DNA from: Cavenderia fasciculata
Lineage: Eukaryota; Evosea; Eumycetozoa; Acytosteliales; Cavenderiaceae
Direction: 5' to 3'
DNA: 64,000 nt
Assembly (NCBI RefSeq): GCF_000203815.1
Contig: NW_004457737.1
Coordinates: forward strand, 1,984,001 to 2,048,000
Shown piece after piece: positions 46,490-57,619 of the stretch. The stretch's first letter is position 1; every line of letters starts with the position of its first letter. Made by a program: the position numbers and the translations under genes. Under the pieces are notes generated by a model. That model searched no databases, had not been told where the DNA came from, and was given only the letters and a program-made list of their open reading frames with translations.

Positions 46490-49400
46490 TTACAATTGTT
46501 GTGATGTATTTTTGTTATTACCTCCCAACTTTTTCATGATAATACTCTTTGCTCCTTTGAATCGAAGTCGCAGACGATTGTTATCTCTAACATAGACAAT
46601 GGCAGCTATTGAGAATGCAATCAATACAGCTCCACCAACTACAACTCCAACAATAATCTTCCAAGTGTTGGATGATGATGACGTTGAACAATCAGGTTGT
46701 TCATTGTTTACTACCAATGCACTGAAATCAGGATCGAGTAAACAAGATGAGCATTGTCCACCAACGTGAACACCAATCAATGCCAATGATGAATGTGGTA
46801 ATGTTGGAATGGGTGTAGTGCTAATTAATTCATTCTTGGAGTATGACTTTCGACCGTCAGAGTAAGAGTATGAAAGGAATCTACCATAGAATTGTGTGTT
46901 GTTTTTGATGACTCGTAGATAACTATCTCCACCACCAAACATCTCTTCAAATGTTGGAACTGATCCATCATCACAAGAGAGAATGGATTGCTCATTGTTT
47001 ACAACTGTCGAGAATACGATTCTTAGATGTGATAAAATCGATTCATATTTCCATCCAGTTATATTCACTCCAACCTTTATACTATTGGCACCTACTGTCA
47101 ACATAGAGTCACCAAATGCAACTTGTCTATCTTGATTAGAGTATTCAATCAAAGTAGAAACGTTTGTCAGCTGTAAATTTGGATGTGTGGTTGTATTGAT
47201 TACAAGTTGGTAATCGAGTGATGTAAGACCTCCACTACTATTATCTGTCACATTCCATTGGTCAACCACCAATTCTTTAACAATCTCACCATCAATACCA
47301 AGTTCTTGAATTGAAACCATATCGAAAAAGAATTGATATCCATCCAATTCAAATGTTGCCACTGGTCTTGTATTATTTTGTATAAAAGTTACATTTGGAT
47401 TATCTAGAGAGAAGGAGAAAAAAATAATTAATTAATTTAATGTTGAGAGATTTAATACACTCTATTTGTACATACTATTATATCTACAATTATCAACATA
47501 ATTTGTTTCACAAACACAAACACCCAAATCATTACATTGACCATGACCGTAACAATTAGAGGTATCATCAATACACTTTTGTTTTAAATTAATGGTCGAT
47601 GGGAATGGGATGTTAACCAAATCATTCCATGAGACTGTGTATCCTTGAACCGTAACTTGTAAAGAGGCAGGTCCTGGTAGTAGAGTTGATGCAAATGAAC
47701 ATTCAATAATATTTGTAGATCTAGATAGAATTGTGCATCCCAAAGTATTATTCAAGGTGACCGATAATGTGTTTGTTGTCGGACCAAAGTTACCATACAA
47801 TGTTAATAATTGTGGAGTTGAAGTTATTTGAACAGAATTTACCAATGGATAATCATGTTTTACTAAAATAAGTAGGATTAAATATATATATTAATAAATT
47901 AAAATTAAAATAATATTAAAATTAAAGAACAATATTGATTTACATACTCAGGATACTAGATAGTTTAAATGAAGTAAAATCATTTTCAACTGTAATATCA
48001 TAGGCACCATTGAGAATATTTTTTAGTGTTGTACAATTGATTCTTCCAGAAGTTTGTGGTAACGAAATGGCACAAGTGATATTATTCAATCCACTACCTA
48101 TAATAACTCGATGTTGAATAAATGGATTATAGACCAAAGTGATACTAAATTTGGTTGGAGATGTCATTGCATATTCATTAAAAGAGATGGTTGCATCTAC
48201 AATTTTAGTTTGTCCTGTGTAATTGAAAAAAATCAATGTTACCACTTCTGGTGGACCAATCGTTGGATATGCAACACTATATAGTTCATATGAAAAAGAT
48301 TGTTGGGTTAGTAAATATTTAAGTCTCACAATACAAAGAGTTTAGTAATATTTACGCTATTTTTGAATTGGGAACAACGATGGAAAAATTTGATGCCCGA
48401 CCCATGAATCCAAACCCTTTTCCTGTTATTGTAGCCATTCCATTGATCGATGGATTAATGTCTCTATCAAATTTTACAGCTTAAAAGAAGATAAATTAGT
48501 TAATAAATAAATAGAATAAATAAATGGCTATACTTACAGCAATCTAGATTTGTTGGTTTAGATAACGACTGTGGAATTGAAAAGAAACCTTCTTGTCCAA
48601 CAAAGCACCAAAAGCAATCTAGATAATTTTTAAATAATAAATGGTTAGGATTGATAAAATGTCTAGTCTACTATTGCGTGGTAAAGATAGAGGAGAATAA
48701 GTACCTGGCATATGACTGATTGCTGTATTCTTTAGATATAATTGTTTGTCACACCAAGAGTCTGGAATGGATCCTTGGAGGGATGGATTATCCTCAAAAT
48801 TTACATTTCCTCCAACTACATTATTCCACAGAGACAAAGGAATGGTTCCACCGAGAAGATTTCCTGTTAGATCCAACATAAAGAAATCTTTTGGAATAGC
48901 AAGCGTAGTTGGAATTTGAGTTAGTAAAGAATTTTTAATTGCCCTTGTTTGTGAGAAATAAAAGAAATAGATTAGTAATGATTTAATAAAAGGGAATCGT
49001 ATTGGTGGTGATGGTAGGTGGGTATGCATACAAATGCTCCAAGTTGGTCGGGAACGAGCTGAATGGAAATTGAGAAAGACTTGTGTTAAAAAATATGACA
49101 TCTTGTAAACTGGTATATAGAGCAAGGTTGATTGGATTAATGGTAGAATCTTTACCATGTAATTGAAATTGTGTTACATAGTTTGGGTTCTCAAACTTTA
49201 AATTGTACCCAGCATCACTAGTTCTCAAGATACTAAAATAAAAAATAATAATTAGAAAATATATTTTTGATTTAAAATCAAAACTATTTGTTTGTTCAAA
49301 ATACTACTTACACCTCTTTGATATCTTGAGAGTTTATAACCACATGGCACACTGCAGTTCCGGTTGATTGTAAAGTTATCGATTGTAATTTAGGAAATGA

Positions 49401-50399
49401 TTGTTTTGTAAATGTCCACGTTTGTATTTGTTTTGGGCTGATTTCAAGTGCCATATTATCAATGATTGGTAGATTCAATGAGCTGTCAATACCCAAGGTT
49501 TCAATTGAATATCCAGATATGTGGACAATTCTAATCGCAGTATTGTTGAAAAAGTTGGCTACTTGGTCAAGTGGACACTGTCGTATAAATATAGAATTTA
49601 ACTAATTATATGGTCAAGTGTTAGTATTCTCTTATTATCTTTTTCTCTCTTTTTCTCTCTCTCTTTGAAATGTTGGATATACCTTTGGAAGAGTAATTCC
49701 AAAATCCAATGGAATATAAGAAACAGTAGTATCATAGGCAATACTAAGTAGATGATGATGATAATTATTGTTAGGAGGATTTGTCAAACAAGTAAAGTTA
49801 ACAAACTTACGTTATTACAGCTAGGTTGGGCATATTTTTAATCAGTGTTAGGATATTTAACATTGAGATGGGAGGAGCAATTGGCAGAGGAGGATTATTG
49901 ATTTCAAAATTGATTAATTCAGGGAAATCAAGATAGGCAAGTGATGGATCCGGAGATCCAGTTGGTATATTACCAATTGAAATTTTACTTTATAACAACA
50001 ACAACAAAAATATCAAAGTTAGTTGCGATGTATGTCACATGTGAATCAATTATAATGGGTTATCCAATATGAGAGTACTTACATGGTTGTCACATGATAT
50101 ATTCCATTAACAATTTGACAGTTAAAGAATGAGCTTGGGACAGTATCGTTGTTACATAATGATTGATCTTCTGATAGATGAATATTGTATTGTCTGATTA
50201 GGAATATAGCTGATTTTACTATAGTATTTTTATAGATTAGATGGTTAGATTAGAATAAATCAAAAGTTCTATTATTAGACATACACTCTGATACTGATAA
50301 AGCAGATGCTGATTGAGCATTCAAGTATACATCTTGTAAAAGAGTTACAACGAATATGAAAGATAACAAATGTATCAGTAATAATTGTAGTTTCTTCAT
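46490..50399 (-). CDS. IPT/TIG and EGF-like cell-surface membrane protein
   Basis: Twelve minus-strand exons (50285-50399, 50083-50218, 49811-49987, 49683-49743, 49312-49577, 49032-49232, 48705-48943, 48538-48618, 48356-48479, 47948-48276, 47476-47862, 46490-47403) give 1009 residues in one unbroken frame. A signal peptide starts MKKLQLLLIHLLSFIFVV. Leucine-rich-repeat-like segments follow (LDLTGNLLGGTIPLSLWNN, NPSLQGSIPDSWCD), then IPT/TIG-type beta domains with many N-glycosylation sites, and an EGF-like repeat near 670-702 (CYGHGQCNDLGVCVC). A dictyostelid extracellular domain, one membrane helix (953-977) and a 32-residue basic cytoplasmic tail follow. The plan matches dictyostelid adhesion and signalling receptors such as ComC and the tiger (Tgr) family. 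Ligand unknown. Another ATG far upstream at 50642 would add a transmembrane leader; I reject it. Confidence 0.85.
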
Positions 50400-50683
50400 T
50401 ATCTCTCTCTCGCTTCCTTTAAGTTGAAAGATGGAAAGGAGACAGACACTTATTTCATTGTTCAAGTAGCCGTTTAAACAAATTGAAATGATCAGAAATA
50501 TCTTGATACCACCTAGATAGATATTTAAAAGGAACAAAATAAATTTAATTCTAAGATGGTTGTACAGTGTAAGCGATCGCTGATGGAATAGAGTTCTGTT
50601 CCATGTATCTACCAAAGCAAGGTAGGTTGACATTATCATCATTGTATGCCTCTTAATCTTGAAGGATTCCTTCTTATCCTACT

Positions 50684-50744
<61 letters not shown>

Positions 50745-51042
50745 TTTTTTTTTTTTTTGAACTATTCTTGTATACATTTAGAGTACTATCAATAAGATGC
50801 CAATATCTATCATTTAATTAAATGTAAATGTATTTATGAATAGAAAGTAATAAAATACAAATATAAATAAATAAAAAAAGAAAAGATCAATGTTGTTGAA
50901 AATTCGACAAACGATGAAAGAGGAAGACAAACAACTTCAAAAAAGTTTTATTCATTATTTTATTTATAAATTTATATATATATTACATATGTACAAGTAA
51001 GAGAGGAAGAAGAAGAAGAAGAAGAAGAAGAATAGGAAGGAA
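50400..51042. other. Divergent promoter region with (CT)n and T tract
   Basis: Between the IPT/EGF protein and the splicing helicase. It is AT-rich and interrupted by the microsatellite and T tract described below. A GAA repeat lies just upstream of the helicase ATG (about 51006-51031). Confidence 0.6.
50687..50758. repeat. (CT)24 followed by T23
   Basis: An unbroken CT dinucleotide array runs from 50687 to 50735 and passes directly into 23 Ts (50736-50758). The whole 72-base tract is pyrimidine on the plus strand. It is about 285 bp upstream of the helicase ATG and about 290 bp from the leftward start. Confidence 0.95.
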
Positions 51043-54000
51043 ATGGATAAATTAGAAAGAATAGAATTAGAGTCACAGATATGTATGGAGTTGGAGAATT
51101 TCATTGGGTCGTCAGACAAGGTGTTGGCAGAGTTTATTATCAGTTTGGCTGAAGCCAACCCTAATCTATCAGACTTTAACAATGCATTGGCAGAGAATGG
51201 AGCTGAGTTTCCTGAATCATTGGTTGCTCATCTCTTGAACCTCGTCAACAAGATGAACCCAAAGAATAGAAAGACAAACACTTCAACATCATCGACCTCT
51301 AAGCAATCATCGGAATGGGACAAGACCGATGCTGCTGACCCTCAAAAGTTGGCTGCAAAGTTCCCTGCCCTCTCAATCCCAAATACTAAACAATTTCTTG
51401 AAGGAAAGGTATTAGATATGGTACAAGAAGAAAAGAAAAATAGAGACATTAATAGAGATAATAATAGTAGTAGTAGTAGTAGTAGTAGAGATAATGATAG
51501 AGATAGAGGTAGGGATAGTAATAGAGATAATAATGATAGAGATAGAGAAAGAGGTAGAAGTAGAGAAAGAGAAAGAGATAATGGTGGAAGAAGAGATAAT
51601 GGTGGAAGAAAAGAATTGGATAAAGACGCAGAGTTAAACAAGATATATAGTGGTAGAATTACAACGATCAATGATTATGGCTGTTTTGTTTCGTTGGAGG
51701 GGATAGTGGGAAAGAAGGAAGGTTTGGTACATGTGTCACAAATCACTAAAGCAAGAATAAACAATCCGTCAGAGATTGTAAAGAGAAATCAAAATGTAAA
51801 GGTCAAGGTGTTGTCGGTGGTTGGGTCACGTGTCAGCTTGTCGATTAAGGATGTCGACCAAGAGACTGGACGCGATTTAAATCCACAGGCAAACCAGCAA
51901 TCGCAACAACCAATCAAGAGTATATCGGGAAGAGATGACCGCGATCGTTTCAACCCATCGAAACCACAACAACAACAACGATCCGGGAATGATGACCAAG
52001 ACAATCATAACAATCAAAAGTCGCGAAAGAGAATGACGTCACCCGAGCGATGGGAATACAAGCAGCTGATTGCTGCAGGCGTTATCAAGGCAACTGATCT
52101 CCCCAATTATGACGAAGAGGCTGGTGCGTTGATGCCAGACGACGAAGAAAACGAAGAGGTCGAGGTTGAACTAAACGAAGAGGAGCCAGTGTTTCTCAAG
52201 GGCACAAGAGGGTCGATGCAACAAATGTCACCCATTAAAATCATCAAGAACCCCAATGGATCGTTGCAACGTGCTGCCATGACGCAGGCGACGTTGGCCA
52301 AAGAGAGAAAGGAGGAAAAGGATATTATCAGAAACGAAATGATGGATAATATCCCCAAGGACCTCAATTTGCCGTGGGAGGATCCTATGGCCGGTCAACA
52401 CGAACGTCACATTGCACAAGAGTTGCGTGGTCTAGCTGCACCCGTTGCAGAAATGCCCGAGTGGAAAAAGACAACCCAGCAAAACGTGACATACGGACAG
52501 ATTACGAGCCGTTCGATCAAGGAGCAGAGAGAGTCGTTACCATTCTTTCCGCTGCGCGACGCTTTTCTTCAGGCTGTCGAGAGTAATCAGTTGTTGGTAG
52601 TTATTGGAGAGACGGGTTCTGGAAAGACGACACAGATGACACAGTATCTTGCTGAAGCAGGGTATGCATCGGCCAATGGAAGAATTGGGTGTACACAACC
52701 ACGTCGTGTGGCTGCCATGTCGGTAGCTAAGCGTGTCGCTGAAGAGTATGGATGTCGTTTGGGTGAGGAAGTAGGTTACGCCATTCGTTTTGAAGATTGC
52801 ACATCGCCATCAACCGTCATCAAGTACATGACCGATGGTATCTTGCTCAGAGAGTGTTTACTCGATCCTGATCTCTCCTCCTACTCTGTACTCATCCTTG
52901 ATGAGGCTCATGAACGTACCATTCACACTGATGTCTTGTTTGGTCTGCTCAAGCAGGCTCTCAAGCGTCGTAAAGACCTCAAGGTACTCATTACTTCGGC
53001 CACGCTCGAAGCCGACAAGTTTTGCAAGTATTTTATGAACAGTCAGTTGTTTATCATCCCCGGTCGTACCCATCCCGTCGATATTCGGTACACCAAGGAG
53101 CCAGAAGCCGACTATCTCGATGCTGCACTCGTCACAGTCATGCAAATCCATCTCAGTGAGCCACCCGGCGACATCCTCCTTTTCCTTACGGGTCAAGAAG
53201 AAATTGATGCTGCCTGTCAAACTCTCTACGAACGTATGAAAGCACTTGGATCAAATGTTCCCGATCTTTTAATCCTTCCAGTTTACTCTGCACTTCCAAG
53301 TGAAATGCAAACTAAAATCTTTGAACCTGCTCCAGTATGTATAAACAAAAAAAAAAAAACAAAGAAAGAATATCTAATACTAACTTTTTATTTTAATTAT
53401 TTAGCCAGGATCAAGAAAAGTTGTTATTGCAACCAATATAGCTGAAACTTCATTGACAATTGATGGTATTTATTATGTGGTTGATCCAGGATTTTCAAAA
53501 CAAAAATGTTTTAATCCAAAGAATGGAATGGACAGTTTGGTGGTTGCACCCATTTCACAGGCTGCTGCTAGACAGAGATCAGGTAGAGCTGGTCGTACTG
53601 GACCTGGTAAATGTTATCGTTTGTACACAGCCAATGCATTTGAGAATGAAATGCTTCCGTCATCCATTCCAGAAATCCAACGTACCAATCTTGGAAATAC
53701 AGTGTTGACACTCAAAGCAATGGGAATCAACGATCTTATTGGCTTTGATTTCATGGACCCACCACCCGTACAGACATTAGTGTCGGCCATGGAACAGCTC
53801 TATGCACTTGGTGCACTAGATGAAGAAGGTTTGTTGACCAGACAGGGCAGAAAGATGGCCGAGTTTCCACTCGAACCACAACTCGCTAAAATGTTGATTG
53901 CATCGGTCGAGTTGGGATGCTCAGACGAGATTCTCACAATCGTCGCCATGTTGTCAGTACAAAATGTCTTTTATCGACCCAAAGAAAAACAAGCATTGGC

Positions 54001-54571
54001 CGATCAGAAACGTGCTAAATTTTACAGTGCCGAAGGTGACCATCTCACACTGCTAGCCATCTACGAAGGTTGGAAAGCCAGCAAGTTTAGCAACCCATGG
54101 TGCTTTGATAACTTTGTACAAGTACGTTCACTCAAGCGTGCTCAAGATGTGCGTAAACAACTCATTACCATTATGGATCGTTATAAATTGGATATCGTAA
54201 CATGTGGTAGAAACCACAACAAGATTCGTCGTGCTATTTGCTCTGGGTTCTTTGTCAATGCCGCCAAAAAGGATCCAAATGAAGGATACAAGACCATGGT
54301 CGAGGGACAGCCGGTATTCATCCATCCGTCATCTTGTCTCTTTCAAAAGAATCCCGATTGGGTCATCTACCACGAATTGGTCATGACCACCAAAGAATAC
54401 ATGAGAGATGTCATCACTGTCGACCCCAAATGGTTGGTAGAACTAGCACCCAAATTTTTCAAGTTGGCCGATCCAAATAAAATATCAAAACGTAAAAAGA
54501 AAGAAAAGATCGAACCACTTTGGGACAAGTATCGTGATCCAAATGAATGGAGACCAAGTAAAAGAAGATAA
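51043..54571 (+). CDS. dhx8: DEAH-box splicing helicase DHX8/Prp22
   Basis: Two exons (51043-53334, 53405-54571) give 1152 residues, the size of DHX8. This RNA helicase releases spliced mRNA from the spliceosome. In order: a helical N-terminus, an Arg/Asp/Ser-rich RS-like block (residues 130-195), an S1 RNA-binding domain (about 199-275, [17 protein letters not shown]), then RecA1 with Walker A GETGSGKT near 521, [12 protein letters not shown] near 619 and SAT near 651. RecA2 has [29 protein letters not shown] across the intron, and [12 protein letters not shown]. The winged-helix, ratchet and OB-fold domains complete it, ending with [15 protein letters not shown]. The S1 domain and this tail separate Prp22 from Prp2, Prp16 and Prp43. 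Codon usage and intron are ordinary. Confidence 0.96.
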
Positions 54572-55099
54572 AAATAAATTTATTAAATATAAATATATAT
54601 ATTGGCAACAACTACCAATACCAAGGGAAACATCATTTTCCTTATTTCTATCAAAATGGAGAGGAGGGGTGAATGTTATGTAAAGCACATGTAATGATGA
54701 AAATATTATTATTCTACTCTTTTAAAAATATTTAAAACTACCACGGTGTTGTTTGAACAGTGAGTATGATATCCTCCCCACATATTTAATTGCCGGTTGT
54801 TGGTAATTTAATCATCCCCCAAAAATTTGATTTTAAGTTAGGGGGTTTTAAACATCTATTTCGACTCTTTCTCTTTGCTTGCTACAGTATGCTTACTGCG
54901 CACATACTATTCTTCTTTCGCTCATTGGTTGATCAACCATCATCTTTAAACTTGTTAATACTCTTCAAATAATAATCACATTATAATAATACTAAGAGAG
55001 TGATATATTTATTTATATATTTATAGTTTTGTTTACAACGAACGGAATCTAGATTAGATTAGAGTACTCTGTTCAATGAATTTATAATCTAGATTCATT
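54572..55099. other. Intergenic region
   Basis: Between the helicase and the lipase. AT-rich, with no RNA or coding signal that I can see. Confidence 0.6.
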
Positions 55100-56419
55100 A
55101 TGAAATCATTAATTAATCTATTACTTTTAATATTATATATAACCACTACCACTACTACTATCGTTGCATCGTCGAAACCATTTGTTGAAAAGACAAATGG
55201 AGACGATTTAAAGACATTCGAACAGATAGTAATGGGATACGGGTATCCTTGTGAATCACATTATGTGACTACTCAAGACGGATACATATTGCAGTTGTTT
55301 AGAATACCGTATGGACAATCGGGAGACACTCACACCACAAGACAACCTGTGCTATTGCAGCATGGTTTGTTGGATTCTTCATTCACATGGATTGTCAATC
55401 TACCGGGACAGTCACTCGCCTATATTCTTGCCGACCAAGGTTACGATGTCTGGATGGGTAACAACCGAGGCAACACATACTCTACCAACCATACAACACT
55501 GTCACCAGAGTCTGCTCAATTCTGGGACTTTTCATTTGATGAAATGGGTAGATACGACTTGCCTGCCACAATGGAATACGTCGTCCAATCTACTGGATAC
55601 AAGACATTACCATATATCGGTCATTCAGAAGGTACTATTCAAGCTTGGATTAGTTATCTTTCAAATTCAAGTGTTGTTGATTGGGCTCCATTATTTATTG
55701 GTATGAAATAGTATAGTAGTCTCTTTCATACATTATTAATACTAACTAATATATATCTCTTTTATTTTTTAATATATATATATATATATATTTAAATATA
55801 TGTAGGATTGGGACCAGTAGGAAATGTATCAAATATTCAAAATAATGGATTAAAGTACATGGCAATACATAACATTGATACTGATTTGGCAAAGATGGGT
55901 ATGCTTAGATTCCTTCCAAGTCCAACACTACTTCGTAGTTTGTTTGTTGACTTTTGCTTGGGATGTGATGAATGTTGTGCAGGAGTGATTGAAGCACTAT
56001 GTGGACCACACAGAGGTGCATTCAATGACAGTAGGATGAGTGTTGTAGCTGGACACGAGCCAGGTGGAACAAGTCTTAAAAACATGCAACATTGGGCACA
56101 AGGAGTACGTGAAAAACAATTCCAAGCCTTTGACTATGGCTCTTCATCTGCCAATATCCTTCACTACAACGATCCTGCACCACCAGTCTACGATGTAAGA
56201 AACTTCCCATCATCGGTAAAGGTTGCACTCTTTTCTGGTGGTATGGATGAGTTGGCTGATCCAATCGACGTCTCTGATCTAGTCAAACAACTGCCTAGCT
56301 CGAGTCTGCTGGTTTGGAAGATTATACCAAACTATGCTCATCTAGATTATGTCTGGGCAATCGATGCAAACACAGTTATCTATCAAGATGTAGTACAATT
56401 AATTCAAAAATATTTTTAA
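55100..56419 (+). CDS. Acid (gastric/lysosomal-type) lipase
   Basis: Two exons (55100-55700, 55806-56419) give 404 residues, the length of the acid lipase family. These alpha/beta hydrolases split triacylglycerols and sterol esters in lysosomes or outside the cell. A signal peptide is present (LINLLLLILYI then a Thr run). The lipase start region GYPCESHYVTTQDGYILQLFRIPYG is typical. The HGLLDSSFTW oxyanion segment, the nucleophile elbow GHSEG (S176), and then GGMDELADP and NYAHLDYVWA supply the Asp and His of the triad. The residue after Ser is Glu where most relatives have Gln, which is a mild variation. Several N-x-S/T sites suggest glycosylation. The intron falls between the two halves of the fold. 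Confidence 0.94.
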
Positions 56420-56738
56420 TAGAAATAGATAGATAGAAAGATAGATTAGATTGACTTTTAGATTTATTTATATCATTAGCAATTATGTACATTTTCCCCA
56501 CCCTTTTTAAAAAATAAAATAAATATTTATATATTTATATATAAATAAATTATATATAAGTATATTATCTATCTATCTATCTATAAGTTTGACAAAGTTA
56601 AAAAGGTGTGATTTAAATAAATACATGAGTATTTATAAATACATTTCTTGACTTTGTTTGTTTAAAAAATACAATCGATATTACAAACAGGTTTCCATTC
56701 ATTTTGCCAAAGATTATTATTATTAATTATTATTATTA
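56420..56738. other. Convergent 3' region
   Basis: Between the lipase stop and the stop of the DUF4604 gene. AT-rich with TCTA/TAGA repeats near 56421-56445 and 56569-56585. No other signal. Confidence 0.6.
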
Positions 56739-57290
56739 TTATTCTTCATCATCATTAAATGATAGTCTTTTTGGAGCAGATTTCTTTTGTAATTGTTCTT
56801 TTGGTTTTGTGTTTGTTTTCTTTATCGTTGACATTGTATCTTTGAGTGTTGATGATGAGGCAGTGGCAGAAGGTTTCTTGAGAGGTTTTTGAAAGACTAA
56901 CTTTCTTTGAACACCTTGTTCTTTTGCCTTTTCTTCTTCCAATTGATCTTGTTCTATTCTTTTAAGTCGTTGTGCTTCATATTCTTGTTGTTTCTGTTGT
57001 TCTTGGATATCCTTTTTTTCTTTGACATCCTTCTCCAACGTTTCCATATCTTTCATGGCCATTGCAATAGCCTCCTTTTCTTGAGCGTCTTCTACATTGT
57101 CATTGTTGTCGTCGTCGTCTGTTCCAATATACTGTTTGAACTTGTCACCCAACTCTACTTCACGTGCATCAGAGTTTGTTGATTTCAACTTCGCGAGGAA
57201 TTTAGGTACAACTCTTGTAAACTCTAGTTGGTGTCTTCCCAATCCTTTACCATTATTTGATTTAACTTGTCTTATGTTGTCATCGCTCAT
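56739..57290 (-). CDS. DUF4604 family protein (KIAA1143-like)
   Basis: A single-exon protein of 183 residues on the minus strand. The start at 57290 (MSDDNIRQVKS) is preferred because an upstream in-frame ATG would only add a run of Arg-Glu repeats from a CT microsatellite. The family pattern is visible at both ends: an N-terminal NNGKGLGRHQLEFTRVVPKF segment with FLAKLK, and a C-terminal RKLVFQKPLKKP, then Lys/Ser-rich sequence ending KRLSFNDDEE. This order matches the small eukaryotic family that includes human KIAA1143. The middle is a charged coiled coil of about 70 residues. The function of the family is not established as far as I know. The gene is divergent from the potassium channel with about 330 bp between. 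Confidence 0.8.
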   Translation of the reverse strand: MSDDNIRQVKSNNGKGLGRHQLEFTRVVPKFLAKLKSTNSDAREVELGDKFKQYIGTDDDDNNDNVEDAQEKEAIAMAMKDMETLEKDVKEKKDIQEQQKQQEYEAQRLKRIEQDQLEEEKAKEQGVQRKLVFQKPLKKPSATASSSTLKDTMSTIKKTNTKPKEQLQKKSAPKRLSFNDDEE

Positions 57291-57306
57291 CCCTTTTATC
57301 TCTATA

Positions 57307-57346
<40 letters not shown>

Positions 57347-57619
57347 GACGCTTAACTAAAAGAATGATTTTATCATGATATGAAATTAACACACTCAGTG
57401 CTGAGACAAACTCATAGAATTTTCATTAATTTATTTATTTGTATACAATGAATTAAATCCCCCAAAGAGATAATTATGATATGATATGATATGATATGAT
57501 ATGATATATGCAGTAGAGTAGACCTTAAACTTCATTCTACTTTTAGAAGTTTAGAGTAGAGTAGAGTAATAAGGATCCCTACTAAAGATTTGTGTGGATC
57601 TGATTAAAAGAAAAGATAG
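57291..57619. other. Divergent intergenic region, unresolved 5' end of channel gene
   Basis: It contains a (TC)n run (57309-57341) next to the DUF4604 start and six copies of ATGAT (57476-57505). The first exon of the potassium channel should lie here or be hidden in it, because the coding frame to the right has no in-frame ATG before a stop at 57617. An ATG near 57380 begins a short frame followed by a GTATAC donor-like site, but I could not join it convincingly. Confidence 0.5.
57303..57342. repeat. (TC)n microsatellite
   Basis: TC dinucleotides run for about 33 bases just upstream of the DUF4604 start. They are read as Arg-Glu in one frame, which explains a misleading upstream extension of that gene. 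Confidence 0.9.

Noticed and set aside
50400-50642. Upstream extension of the IPT/EGF protein from an ATG at 50642
   Set aside because: It adds a hydrophobic stretch ahead of a good signal peptide; the ATG at 50399 is the better start.
57291-57392. Upstream extension of the DUF4604 protein
   Set aside because: It only translates the TC microsatellite as Arg-Glu repeats.
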